Source of the DNA: Ktedonosporobacter rubrisoli
Lineage (GTDB): Bacteria; Chloroflexota; Ktedonobacteria; Ktedonobacterales; Ktedonobacteraceae
Length of the DNA: 64,000 nt
Assembly (NCBI RefSeq): GCF_004208415.1
Contig: NZ_CP035758.1
Span: forward strand, 2,542,001 to 2,606,000
Direction: 5' to 3'
Part shown: piece by piece, positions 25,716 to 34,405 of the stretch
How positions within the stretch are numbered: position 1 is the first letter of the stretch
Layout: the number at the start of each line of letters is the position of its first letter
Program-made: the position numbers and the translations under genes
Notes under the pieces: model-generated
Told to the model about the DNA's origin: nothing
Seen by the model: the letters and a program-made list of their open reading frames with translations, nothing else
Databases searched by the model: none

Positions 25716-26942
25716 ATGAATTTCTTGAAAGTGTTACGAACTCCTCACCTGGCGATTTTGTGGAGCGGGCAGATGCTCTCAGCGATTGGCGACCAATGTT
25801 TTAGCGTAGCGATTATCTGGATAACAACCCACCTTCTGGGTAGCATGGCAGGAATCGTTGCAGCGCTGGGGTCGCTGGTCGCGTTGCTTGCCGGTCTACC
25901 TGGCGGTGTGCTGGCGGATCGCTGGCCGCGCCGGGAGACGATGATTTACACCGATCTGCTCAGGGCATTGCTGACCTGTACATTTACTCTCCTGGCAATC
26001 AGCGGCACCCTGCAGATCTGGCAGCTAATCTTGCTTAGCATGGGGCTGGAGGCGTTGGGAGCTATCTTTGAGCCTGCGCTCATTGCCAGCCTGCCGCAAC
26101 TGACCAGGGACGGTCAGCAGCTCTCCTCCACGAACGCCTTGATGGATGGGACACTGCGAATGGCACGTATCCTGGGTCCCGGCCTGACCGGCCTGTTGCT
26201 TATGATCCTGCCACTTACCCATTTCTTTACCCTGGATGCCATCAGCTTTGCCCTCTCGGCCTTGAGCATCCTCTTGCTTGCCAGGCGCTTTCCTACCAGA
26301 AGTAGTATGCTCAAAAATGTACAGGCAGGAGAAGAGAGAGGACACATCTTCGAGGATATCCTGATTGCGTTCCATCATTTGCGAGAGCATCGAGCACTGA
26401 CCTGGGCGCTGGGGAGCCTTGGTCTTGTTAATATGGCCTGGAGTGCAACATTTTTTATAGGGATACCGCTACTGGTAGCGCGGATACCGGGGGCCAACGC
26501 CGGAACTTATGGACTGATCGTTGCCGTGTATGGAGTTGGCAGTGTCCTGGGTCTGTTTCTCACTGGCAGTTTTGCCAGCTCCAGGAATCTCTCTCTGCTG
26601 TATGGAGGGCAAGTTGTTTTAGGACTGGGCTTCCTACTGATTGGGTTTACTTCGACGCCTATTCTAATCATGATCGGTGCGGCCATAGCAGCCTTCTGCG
26701 ATCCAGTGGGCGATCTGATACTCCTGATCATAATCCAGACTGACTTCCCAATTGAGCATGTCGGCAAAATGTACAGTTTGCGTCGGCTGATCGCTGGAAC
26801 CGGCCAGATGCTTGGTTCGGCACTTGCCGCGCCACTGTTCGCCAGCTTACACATAGCGACCGGGATCATTCTCTGTTCGCTGGCAATGATACTCATCGGC
26901 AGCATAAGCTTGCTGCATGAACGGATTGTGCGCAGGAGCTGA
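25716..26942 (+). CDS. MFS transporter (12-TM exporter)
   Basis: The 408-residue protein starts MNFLKVLRTPHLAILWSGQM, again the MFS_3-type exporter N-terminus, and has the loop 2-3 motif GGVLADRWPRRETMIYTD (about residues 66-83). About 12 hydrophobic segments are evident. It is a paralogue in type, though not a close copy, of the exporter at 22928. A GAGAGA site precedes ATG 25716. It is divergent from a LysR regulator, which is probably its activator or repressor. Cargo unknown. The gene is followed by a strongly structured element at 27009-27094. Confidence 0.9.
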   Translation: MNFLKVLRTPHLAILWSGQMLSAIGDQCFSVAIIWITTHLLGSMAGIVAALGSLVALLAGLPGGVLADRWPRRETMIYTDLLRALLTCTFTLLAISGTLQIWQLILLSMGLEALGAIFEPALIASLPQLTRDGQQLSSTNALMDGTLRMARILGPGLTGLLLMILPLTHFFTLDAISFALSALSILLLARRFPTRSSMLKNVQAGEERGHIFEDILIAFHHLREHRALTWALGSLGLVNMAWSATFFIGIPLLVARIPGANAGTYGLIVAVYGVGSVLGLFLTGSFASSRNLSLLYGGQVVLGLGFLLIGFTSTPILIMIGAAIAAFCDPVGDLILLIIIQTDFPIEHVGKMYSLRRLIAGTGQMLGSALAAPLFASLHIATGIILCSLAMILIGSISLLHERIVRRS

Positions 26943-27008
26943 ATGGCCCCTTCCGCGATTATAGCACTCCTGCCCATTGGGCTGTGGTGAAATTGGTCGC
27001 CTCACTTC

Positions 27009-27094
27009 TCATCAGGCATGGATACGTCAAACGTTGGGTCTGGAAGTGGTATCCCCGAGAGGGATTTGCGTCGTAGCAATGCCATGCCTGATGA
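27009..27094. other. Highly structured element between convergent genes
   Basis: The outer arms TCATCAGGCATGG (27009-27021) and CCATGCCTGATGA (27082-27094) pair over 13 bases without mismatch. Inside lie GGATAC/GTATCC (27020-27025 with 27049-27054), ATCCC/GGGAT (27051-27055 with 27061-27065) and TTGC/GCAA (27066-27069 with 27076-27079), partly competing. No U-tract follows. It could be a terminator for both neighbours or a small structured RNA. Confidence 0.5.
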
Positions 27095-27185
27095 TGAGAG
27101 AAAGCTCATGGTTTTCCTGTAAGGAAGCCTGCGTTTCCATTTGCCGATTGAACTGATGGATTGCCACCCAATTACTGAGAGAGGG

Positions 27186-28133
27186 TTAGCGGGTTGTCTG
27201 CTCCAAAGCCTCTATCAGGCGATTCAGCGTTGGCGTAGCGAGGGATGAGGAGCGCAGCTGCTCTTTGATCTCTCGTGCCATCTGACGTATCTCTTCAATG
27301 TTGTCAATGTCATCACCGAAATGAGCGTCGATTCCCAGCGTGGAAAGTCGCGAGCGCAGCAGAGATTGGAAGAAGATGACGGTGAGGAAGCGCGGAAGCC
27401 AGAGAAAGAGCAGGGTCAGATAGAAGGGCGTTAAGGGAGTGCCCTGCGCTCGCAAGGCCAGCAGCCCTTCACGCATGGCCTGAACGAGCATCACCACGTG
27501 ACGGCGCGACCGCGCGAGCAGTGCGCTCTTTCCCCCCGCCATCAGAACTGCTGCGATGATGCCTATATCCATGAGTGCGTGGGTTTTCAGCCACGTTTGC
27601 ATGTCGGAACTCAGCTTAACAGTGAAGCCTGCCTGTTTGAAAAGAGCCTCAAGTTGGCGAAGGCGCGGCGTCATACGGCCATCAGCTTCGCCAAGCATCA
27701 TTGGCACCTGACGATAGATGGTAGAGTGCACGACATCTCCTTTCCGTACGCCGCCAACGGCTGGAAAGCCAGAAACTATGCGCTTCTGATCAAGCTGCTC
27801 AAATTGCCGCATGCCAGCCGGATTGCTGAGCAGAAACAGCAATGTGGGAACCTGAAGATTGGCGGCAAGGATCGGCAAGATGGAAGAAAGCTGGTAGAGT
27901 CGTACAGCCACGAGAACGATATCATAGTTATCGGCTGGAGCCAGCTGTTCAACGACGGAAACGCGGGTGGTAGTTCTTCGTCCGGTCGCTGCATCCTCAA
28001 GTTGAATTCCATGTGTGCGTAACGAGACCGCCCGTTGCCCTCGTGCTAGCAGCGAGACGTTGTGTCCCACTTCCTTTAGATTGGCAGCATAGACGCTGCC
28101 AATCACACCTGCCCCATAGACAAGAATATTCAT
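27186..28133 (-). CDS. Ketopantoate reductase (PanE/ApbA) family oxidoreductase
   Basis: The 315-residue protein begins MNILVYGAGVIGSVYAANL, the GxGxxG NADP site at residues 7-12. The family catalytic lysine is expected in the MQTWLKTHALMDIG segment (about residue 177-182). The C-terminal helical domain is present but its PanE signature is weak, and a hydrophobic stretch (TPFYLTLLFLWLPRFLTVIFF) is unusual for a soluble PanE. True ketopantoate reductase for CoA synthesis is therefore uncertain; an uncharacterised PanE-like reductase is more likely. It is divergent from a TetR gene, its probable regulator. Confidence 0.8.
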   Translation of the reverse strand: MNILVYGAGVIGSVYAANLKEVGHNVSLLARGQRAVSLRTHGIQLEDAATGRRTTTRVSVVEQLAPADNYDIVLVAVRLYQLSSILPILAANLQVPTLLFLLSNPAGMRQFEQLDQKRIVSGFPAVGGVRKGDVVHSTIYRQVPMMLGEADGRMTPRLRQLEALFKQAGFTVKLSSDMQTWLKTHALMDIGIIAAVLMAGGKSALLARSRRHVVMLVQAMREGLLALRAQGTPLTPFYLTLLFLWLPRFLTVIFFQSLLRSRLSTLGIDAHFGDDIDNIEEIRQMAREIKEQLRSSSLATPTLNRLIEALEQTTR

Positions 28134-28289
28134 AGTTCTATCTCCTTTTCTTTTTCTGCTTGAGATATGTCCTCAAAAGCGGCGCAGAGCCAACGCGCCG
28201 TTGCGAAAACAGCGTAGCAGATGGTACAATGAGCTTCAATCAGCAATGGAATGGAACGTGTTGCCTATGCAACATGGGAGAAGAAAGTG

Positions 28290-28877
28290 ATGCAAAAGTT
28301 CGATGGCGCCACAGATCTAAGGGTTCGTCGCACGCGTAAACTGCTTCAGCAAGCGTTGATCGAAGGGGCTATAGAGAAAGGATTCGCGGCCCTCACGGTG
28401 CGCGATATTACCGAGCGCGCCATGGTGAACCGCTCGACGTTTTATCACCACTATCTTGATAAATACGATCTGCTCGAACAGCATCTCAATGAGATATATG
28501 AAATGTTAGAAGAGGGAGGAGTCATAGGGAAGGGTCGAAACGCCGGACTCGTCGAGCTACTCAAGCAGATTCAACGGTTTCCCGACTTTTACCGTGTGAT
28601 GCTGGGTCCACAGGCTGACGCCTTTTTGAGTCAGCGCTTTCGCCAGCAGACGCAGCAGCGTTATCTTGCGTACTTCCATCAGACGTTCCCCGAAGCCACA
28701 TCTGATCCCGATAGACCGCCGCTCGACCTGAAGTTCACTACGGTTGCCTCAGCTGCATGTAGCGCGCTTGCCTGGTGGCTGGAACAGGAACTGCCTTCCC
28801 CGCCTGAACAGTTTGGTCACTGGCTGCAACAGCTCATCTCTGATATCTCGGCCTCCATACTCAAGCCGCAACAATGA
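28290..28877 (+). CDS. TetR/AcrR family regulator
   Basis: Start set at ATG 28290 (MQKFDGATDLRVRRTRKLL, 195 residues), which has GAGAAGAAAG upstream; an ATG at 28251 in the same frame is possible. The HTH is LLQQALIEGAIEKGFAALTVRDITERAMVNRSTFYHHYLDKYDLLEQ (about residues 19-66), with the YHHYLDK pattern of TetR proteins related to YcdC/DhaS-like regulators. The C-terminal domain resembles the TetR_C type found in fatty-acid or glycerone regulators. It lies divergently from the PanE-like gene with 156 bases between them. Confidence 0.9.
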   Translation: MQKFDGATDLRVRRTRKLLQQALIEGAIEKGFAALTVRDITERAMVNRSTFYHHYLDKYDLLEQHLNEIYEMLEEGGVIGKGRNAGLVELLKQIQRFPDFYRVMLGPQADAFLSQRFRQQTQQRYLAYFHQTFPEATSDPDRPPLDLKFTTVASAACSALAWWLEQELPSPPEQFGHWLQQLISDISASILKPQQ

Positions 28878-28899
28878 GATCCCTTGCCCCCGAAATACC

Positions 28900-28914
28900 C
28901 GCTAAGCCTTAGCG
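28900..28914 (+). terminator. Small palindrome after the TetR gene
   Basis: CGCTAAGCCTTAGCG forms a 6-bp stem with a GCC loop 22 bases after the TetR stop. No U-tract. The remaining part of the 341-base gap to 29219 contains only short inverted repeats (for example GGTCT/AGACC) and no gene I can support. Confidence 0.35.
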
Positions 28915-29218
28915 TTGTCTGCCGGTCTGTTAGTACTAAAGACCAATCCTTGTAAGGAAGGCGAGCACAGCCCGCAAGATGATTTGCCGCGTCAAGCTCC
29001 CCTACGAGAGGGACAAGCGGGCATGCAGGGCCAGAGGAGCCTTTATCTATCAAATGTGCAAGCCCGCAACGAGAAAGCCGTGCACCTTGATGAACATCTC
29101 TTGTCGTCAGGGAACAGAATAAATCCTTTTTTATTGTAGGAGCCGCATTGGGCTTGTCACGAGATGGAAGAGCGGTGTAGGATAAAAGAGAAGAGTTAGT
29201 TACTGGTTGGAGAAATTT

Positions 29219-30127
29219 ATGACTGATATTCAATTTGGCTGGGCGCTCAATGTTGGCCCCAGGGAAGGTATGCCCTTCCATCAATTTAACGAGAATTCCC
29301 GGCGTCAAATCGAGCTGATGCAAGAGCTGATTGACTCACTCTGGTTTGTCGATCACGTACAATTTAGCGATTCTCCAGTGCTCGAAGGATGGACTGCCTT
29401 GACCTACCTGGCCGCCCAATATCCACAGTTTCAGGTGGGACATATGGTCCTGTGCCAGTCGTTTCGCAATCCTGCGCTACTGGCCAAGATGACGGCAACG
29501 CTCCAGTATTTAAGCCAGGGACGTTTCATCTTGGGGATCGGAGCTGGCTGGCACGAGGAGGAATATCGCGCCTATAATTTTGATTTTCCTTCGGCTCGCG
29601 CGCGTGTAGAGCAGCTTGAGGAGACTCTGCACATTGTGAAGGCACTCTGGAGCGAGAAGCAGGTTACGTTTCAGGGGAAGCATTATGCCGTCAATGCAGC
29701 TTATTGTGAGCCTAAACCAGATCCTTTGCCACAGATTATAGTTGGGGGCCAGGGAGCACGAATGCTACAGCTTGTGGCGCGCTATGCCGATGGCTGGAAT
29801 ATTGCCTGGGCAAAGCCAGAGGAGTATCGACAAAAGTTGGCTATCTTTGAGCAGGCTTGCCAGCAAGAGGGACGCGATCCTAAAATAGTGCAGCGGAGCT
29901 GGTTTGGGCGCTGTACCTGTGTCTCTTCGAAGGAGGAGGCGGCGAAGCTTGAGGGAACTGGCTTGCTGGGAACGCCTGAGCAGATTGCCGAACAGCTCCA
30001 GGCCTATATCGATCTTGGCATAGACTACTTTATGCTCGGCGTCAGGGATGTCTCGGATCTCACGACTGTGGAACTGTTGGCGCATGAGGTCTTGCCCCGC
30101 TTCAAAAAGCGCTCACAAGTTTCGTAA
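29219..30127 (+). CDS. Luciferase-like (LLM class) F420-dependent oxidoreductase
   Basis: Start at ATG 29219 (MTDIQFGWALNVGPREG, 302 residues) with TTGGAGA upstream. Family blocks: ELIDSLWFVDHVQFSDSP (about residues 39-56), VLCQSFRNPALLAKMTATLQYLSQGRFILGIGAGWHEEEYRAYNF (about 82-126), and PLPQIIVGGQGARMLQLVARYADGWNI. These define the bacterial luciferase-like TIM barrel in the F420-using subgroup. Substrate unknown; it is a different lineage from the one at 21168. The C-terminus TPEQIAEQLQAYIDLGIDYFMLGV is standard for the family. Confidence 0.9.
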   Translation: MTDIQFGWALNVGPREGMPFHQFNENSRRQIELMQELIDSLWFVDHVQFSDSPVLEGWTALTYLAAQYPQFQVGHMVLCQSFRNPALLAKMTATLQYLSQGRFILGIGAGWHEEEYRAYNFDFPSARARVEQLEETLHIVKALWSEKQVTFQGKHYAVNAAYCEPKPDPLPQIIVGGQGARMLQLVARYADGWNIAWAKPEEYRQKLAIFEQACQQEGRDPKIVQRSWFGRCTCVSSKEEAAKLEGTGLLGTPEQIAEQLQAYIDLGIDYFMLGVRDVSDLTTVELLAHEVLPRFKKRSQVS

Positions 30128-30297
30128 AAGGATGCCTCTGAGCGCCAGGTCGGAGCGAACGCGCAACACCTCATAAGTTTATGCCTGGCTTATCTTCTTA
30201 CCCACCAGGTAATCTCTACATTTTCTGGAGGCTTTAGCTGGATTGCCTCCATACATACGGGAGCTGTTGAGGGCCCGGAGAAGTCAAGGAGGACGTT

Positions 30298-31149
30298 ATG
30301 GAATACAAGCACGCATCGTATATTATGGACGCCGAAAATGTTGCGGAGATGGCTCGCCTCATTAAACAGGCTCGTCAGGTCACAGAGGCGACGGACCTGC
30401 TTCCCGCAGGAATCAAGCAGGAAGATCTGCATCGTATCCTCGATATATGTTGTGGGCCAGGAGAGTGGGCTCTCGAAATGGGTAAACTGCAGCCTTCTGT
30501 ACAGATCGAGGGGATCGATATCTCGCAGATCATGGTCAATTATGCACAGATGTGTGCTCAGGAGCAGAAACGCAGCAATGTGCATTTTCGTGTGATGGAT
30601 GTGCATGAGCTTCCGCTTGATTTTCCTGCTGGTTCTTTCGATCTGATCCACGCACGTTTTCTTGTTGCCTTGATGAAAACTTCCGATTGGCCTGCTTTGT
30701 TTGCCGAGTGCCTGCGCCTTCTTCGCCCAGGAGGAAGCATCTGCTGTGTAGAAACTGATGATATGGGAAGCTCGAATAGCCCCTCACTCTACCAGCACCA
30801 GCTTTTAGGCGCTCAGGCCATGCGGCAGGCAGGTTATGGTTTTCCTGGCGAGGGCATTTCCCTGGGCCTGATTGCGGCCCTGCCAGATTTACTTGCCAAG
30901 GCCGGTTTTAAGGAGGTAGGCCAGGAGTCATTTGAGGTCGATTGTTCCGCCGGCACTCCGGCCCATAAGCCAACCTGCGAGAATTGGACCACCCTGCTCA
31001 AATTGTCAGATCCTTTTATCTCCAGCCAGGGCATAGCCACAAAAGAAGAATTAGCTGTGCTCTATGCGCGAATCATGGAAGAGATCTATAGTGATAGCTT
31101 CAGTTGCCAGGTTCGCCTGCATCGTCTGTGGGCGCAGAAAACATTTTAA
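30298..31149 (+). CDS. Class I SAM-dependent methyltransferase
   Basis: The 283-residue protein starts at ATG 30298 with a strong AAGGAGG site. Motif I is ILDICCGPGEWALEMGKL (about residues 47-64), followed by VQIEGIDISQIMVNYAQM, the acidic post-I strand, then FDLIHARFLVALMKTSDWPALFAECLRLLRPGG (motifs II-III). It belongs to the Methyltransf_25/UbiE-like group. The C-terminal 100 residues are helical and probably cover the acceptor site. Acceptor unknown. It is close downstream of the luciferase-like gene (170 bases) but has its own ribosome site and probably its own promoter. Confidence 0.9.
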   Translation: MEYKHASYIMDAENVAEMARLIKQARQVTEATDLLPAGIKQEDLHRILDICCGPGEWALEMGKLQPSVQIEGIDISQIMVNYAQMCAQEQKRSNVHFRVMDVHELPLDFPAGSFDLIHARFLVALMKTSDWPALFAECLRLLRPGGSICCVETDDMGSSNSPSLYQHQLLGAQAMRQAGYGFPGEGISLGLIAALPDLLAKAGFKEVGQESFEVDCSAGTPAHKPTCENWTTLLKLSDPFISSQGIATKEELAVLYARIMEEIYSDSFSCQVRLHRLWAQKTF

Positions 31150-31234
31150 TAGCTTTCACCTCTTCTTGCGGGATGGTTTTTATTCAAGGATAGAAGACTG
31201 GTTAGCAACCCCTGGGTTTTTGCCAGAACCCGAG

Positions 31235-31284
31235 GCATGCGACTAGCGTGAGCCCTGTTTTTGGCTAGGGCTTTTGTCGCATGC
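31235..31284. terminator. Double-stem bidirectional terminator
   Basis: An outer stem GCATGCGAC/GTCGCATGC (31235-31243 with 31276-31284) encloses an inner stem AGCCCT/AGGGCT (31251-31256 with 31267-31272), which is followed by TTTT on the plus strand. It lies between the convergent methyltransferase and hydrolase genes. Confidence 0.8.
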
Positions 31285-31370
31285 TAGCGCTGTTCTTTCT
31301 TTCACTGACTCGCCCTCTCAGAAAGTCGAGAACAGTGCATCAGGGCTGTGCTCTCATACTATAAGATCGC

Positions 31371-32051
31371 TTAATCAAGCCGCTCATGCAAGAATGCAAT
31401 TGTGCGCTCCCAGGCAAGACGCGCAGCCAAGGCATCATACTCAGGGCGATTCTCCTCAAAAAACCAGTGTTTGGTTCCCGGATACGTATAGCTAGTGACT
31501 GATCTGCCTGTGGCCTGCAACTCCTGTACCATCTGTGCTACCGACTCTGCTGGCTCAAAGGGGTCATCCTCCGCAAAGTGGCAGAGGTATGCGGCCTGAG
31601 CGCGGCTATAGTCTAGCCCTGGATAAGTGGCATAAAAGCTTACGACGGCGGCGATATCCCCGGCCAGGTTGACGGATGTATCGAACGCATAGCCACCTCC
31701 CAATGAGAAGCCGATGAGCCCAAGTTTACCACTATTGCCTGAAAGATGGGGCGCATTGTGCTGGTGAAGAAACTGCACTGCTCCTGTTATGTCAGCAATG
31801 ACTCGCTCCTCATCTTGATTCAGCGCTGAGGCGAATGATTTCGCATCCTCAATCGTTGTGGCTGTCTTACCCTGGTAGAGGTCGGGCGCAAGGGCCACGA
31901 AGCCAGCTTCCGCGAGCCGATCACAAACCTGCTGGAACGGCTTTGTCAGGCCCCACCAGGCATGTAGAACTAGCACTCCTGGTCCGCTGCTCTGTTTGGG
32001 AAGGGCCAGATAACCGCTGAAGGTTCTTCCAGCGACTTGAAATTCTTTCAT
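31371..32051 (-). CDS. Dienelactone hydrolase family protein
   Basis: Start at ATG 32051 (MKEFQVAGRTFSGYL, 226 residues). The fold is complete: LVLHAWWGLTKPFQ near the oxyanion hole, GFSLGGGYA with the nucleophile at Ser116, DDPFEP (Asp162/163) and TKHWF (His195). The dienelactone hydrolase of chloroaromatic degradation has Cys in the nucleophile position; this one has Ser, so it is likely an esterase of the broad DLH family rather than a true dienelactone hydrolase. No aromatic-degradation genes are adjacent. Single gene, with the terminator downstream at 31235-31284. Confidence 0.9.
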   Translation of the reverse strand: MKEFQVAGRTFSGYLALPKQSSGPGVLVLHAWWGLTKPFQQVCDRLAEAGFVALAPDLYQGKTATTIEDAKSFASALNQDEERVIADITGAVQFLHQHNAPHLSGNSGKLGLIGFSLGGGYAFDTSVNLAGDIAAVVSFYATYPGLDYSRAQAAYLCHFAEDDPFEPAESVAQMVQELQATGRSVTSYTYPGTKHWFFEENRPEYDALAARLAWERTIAFLHERLD

Positions 32052-32349
32052 ACTACTCTCCTTCAAAATACAAGAAATGAGATCCTTCAAGGAACGAAGA
32101 AAGCCTGTTTTGAACCGCATTGTCCAAATTTACCCTGACTTTATCGAAGCCATAAACAACGTTCGGCTCCTGTATCTCTCGATACTTGCCTGGCGAGTTG
32201 CGCCGGCCTACAACTTATTCTCTTGGGGAGCTGAAAAAGCGGTAACGGGAAAAGATGATCTGGCCCATGGTTAAAGCTGTTATCCCTGAAAAATCGCGCC
32301 TTATCAACTTAGCATGTGCAGCCTTTTAAGAATTCGCATCTCTTCCAGC

Positions 32350-33207
32350 TTATCCCAGGATGGCGATGGTAAGAATGCCTGCGAAGATAAAAACCGCTCC
32401 TATCAGGCGCCAGCGCCCTAAACCTTCGCCCAACAGGCGCCAGCCAAGAAACGCACCAAACACAACGCTAACTTCTCTGATGGCCCCTGCGTAACTCACA
32501 TTGCCCATTGCGTAGGCGTAGAGGACAAGCAGATAGGTCAGCAGCATAAGGATGGCCACGAGAATGATGCGCAGCCAGTTTACTTTCCACTCGGTAGTAA
32601 TAGCGCGTCGGCCATAGCGCCAGAGGATGACAGGCGTAAAGAAGAGACCTGACAGGCCGAGCACCAGTACGGTGTAGGGTGCGGGTGGCACAAAACGGAC
32701 GGCAGCACCATCGATGGCGCTATAAATTGAAATACAGACGGCGGTAGCCAGAGCGACGAGAATGCCTTTTGTGCTAAAGCTAGCCTTGCCCAGACGCCCC
32801 CAGATAGAGCTACCCCCAACGATAATCAAGCCCAGCACCAGTAGCCCGATACCTACCAGCCCGGCCGGTCGCGGCGGCTCCTGCAGGAAGAGGGTAGCCC
32901 AGAGCGCTAAGAGGGCGGGCGCAGTGCCGCGCGCAAGAGGATAGACGAGGGAGAAATCATCAATGTTGTAGGCCCAGGTTAAAGTGATATAGTATAACGC
33001 TTCCATGATGGCACTGCTGATCACATAGGGCCAGGCTTGAGCTGGCAACTGCGGGCCAAAAATTGGCACTACGCTGTAAATAAGCGTTCCAATGATCACT
33101 CCCCACCAGATAAAGACTTGCTTCAGCCTGGCCTGCTTCACCATCAGGTTCCAGATAGCATGCATCACGGCAGCAGTAAGGACTAAACCAAGCGCAGCTA
33201 ATGGCAT
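32350..33207 (-). CDS. DMT/EamA family transporter
   Basis: The 285-residue protein has about ten hydrophobic segments and the two-fold EamA repeat. Repeat 1 includes ALYYITLTWAYNIDDFSLVYPLARGTAPALLALWATLFLQEPP (about residues 70-112), and repeat 2 ends in YAGAIREVSVVFGAFLGWRLLGEGLGRWRLIGAVFIFAGI, the expected C-terminal signature. Members exchange or export small metabolites such as amino acids, purines or drugs. Cargo unknown. Single gene with a moderate ribosome site (AAGGAGG) before ATG 33207. Confidence 0.9.
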   Translation of the reverse strand: MPLAALGLVLTAAVMHAIWNLMVKQARLKQVFIWWGVIIGTLIYSVVPIFGPQLPAQAWPYVISSAIMEALYYITLTWAYNIDDFSLVYPLARGTAPALLALWATLFLQEPPRPAGLVGIGLLVLGLIIVGGSSIWGRLGKASFSTKGILVALATAVCISIYSAIDGAAVRFVPPAPYTVLVLGLSGLFFTPVILWRYGRRAITTEWKVNWLRIILVAILMLLTYLLVLYAYAMGNVSYAGAIREVSVVFGAFLGWRLLGEGLGRWRLIGAVFIFAGILTIAILG

Positions 33208-33304
33208 AACGCCCTCCTTAAAGTAAACTAGGCTTTCTAAGTATATACTCTAAAGAGGGGCAGATAGCCAGTACTGTGGGGTTTTTACAACTCCCGCTTC
33301 GTCC

Positions 33305-34129
33305 TCATTTCAGGACCTCGCGTAATTTCACAGCGAATTCGGCTGCATGGGCTCCGTAGCCCCCATGGTCGCCGGGAAAATCGCTGATCTGTGTGCCGAA
33401 ACGTTCTGCTAATAGGGCCGCTGGACGATAGACAAGCTGGCCGGCCAAATTGTTGCGGGTATCATTGCCGACTGCGAGCACGATACGATCTTTATGCCTC
33501 GAAAGTCGGGCCACATCAGGAACATAGCGGGTGAACGGCAGAAGCTCATGAGCGAGGAAAAGTTCCATATTGCCAGCCATTCTCTGCATCGCCTCGGCAA
33601 CACGAGGCGGTAATTCTGCTTCGGACGGCACAGTAGCGTCCAATCCAACTCCAGCGATCCACTTTTGCATAGCTATCATGGCGCCCTCACGGCGATAGGT
33701 ATCGTATACATCGTCATGGAAAGCGCGCCATCTGGCCGCGTCCGGGAGAAGTTCGAGTAGGGGCGGCTCATGGGCCACTAGCCTTGATACTAGAGAGGGA
33801 TGGCGGGCAATTAAATCAAGGGCCACAATAGCTCCTGAACTGGTGCCGAAGACAGCCGCCGGGCCGCTGGCAACAGTTTCCAATAGTCGCTTCGCATCCT
33901 CGCTGTGTACCTCGATCTGCTGATCTACTGCTGGCCCATCGAGTGGGCTGCGCGAATTGCCGCGTGGATCATAGGTAACAACTGTGTAGTCTTGAGCAAG
34001 GAGATCTGCGATATCCTCGAAGACGCCAGCATCGGTACCTCCGCCAGCGATCATTAGCAATACTGGACCCGAGCCCCGTATTTCGTGTTAGAGTGTTACC
34101 CCTGGGAGCTGTAGTCTTTGCGCTATCAT
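33305..34129 (-). pseudogene. Alpha/beta hydrolase with an ochre stop at codon 14
   Basis: A gene starting at ATG 34129, with GGAGGAAG upstream, reads MIAQRLQLPGVTL, then TAA (34090-34088), then HEIRGSGPVLLMIAGGG without any frame change to the stop at 33305 (274 codons). Homologues have Tyr in this place (TLYHEIRGSGP-like), so one base change from TAT or TAC explains the stop. The remainder is intact: GPAAVFGTSSGAIVALDLIARHP has the nucleophile elbow, and FPGDHGGYGAHAAEF carries the His. A shorter product from an internal start (for example ATG 34054) would lack the first strands. Function: esterase-like, substrate unknown. Confidence 0.8.
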
Positions 34130-34405
34130 TTGCTTCTTCCTCCATTTGCATGAGCGTTAACTTGTAGGCTCTGGCAAGATCCGGCTACTGCACCTTCTTT
34201 TGTAAACAAGTCAAGACTATTTCACGGGTTCTTGGAGCACAGAAGTCCTTTGCCAGCAGCTAGTAAACACATTTTAGAACAGATGATCGGCAAGAACTTC
34301 TCTTATCTTGCTCTTATTGAGTTATGCTTAATTCTGCCAGCCTGGCCAGATCAGAACTGCTCACGCAACAATCAATGTGGGGATGGAGGCATGAGCAAAA
34401 GCTGA

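Noticed and set aside
27186..28133. Pantothenate biosynthesis gene panE
   Set aside because: The PanE-like signature in the C-terminal domain is weak, a hydrophobic stretch is unusual, and no other pantothenate genes are adjacent, so no gene symbol is given.
28817..29323. 168-codon minus-strand frame overlapping two genes
   Set aside because: It overlaps the TetR 3' end and the start of the luciferase-like gene, and its peptide resembles nothing; the plus-strand genes explain the region.
31371..32051. True dienelactone hydrolase of chloroaromatic degradation
   Set aside because: The nucleophile position is Ser rather than Cys and no catechol pathway genes are nearby; only the broad family is claimed.
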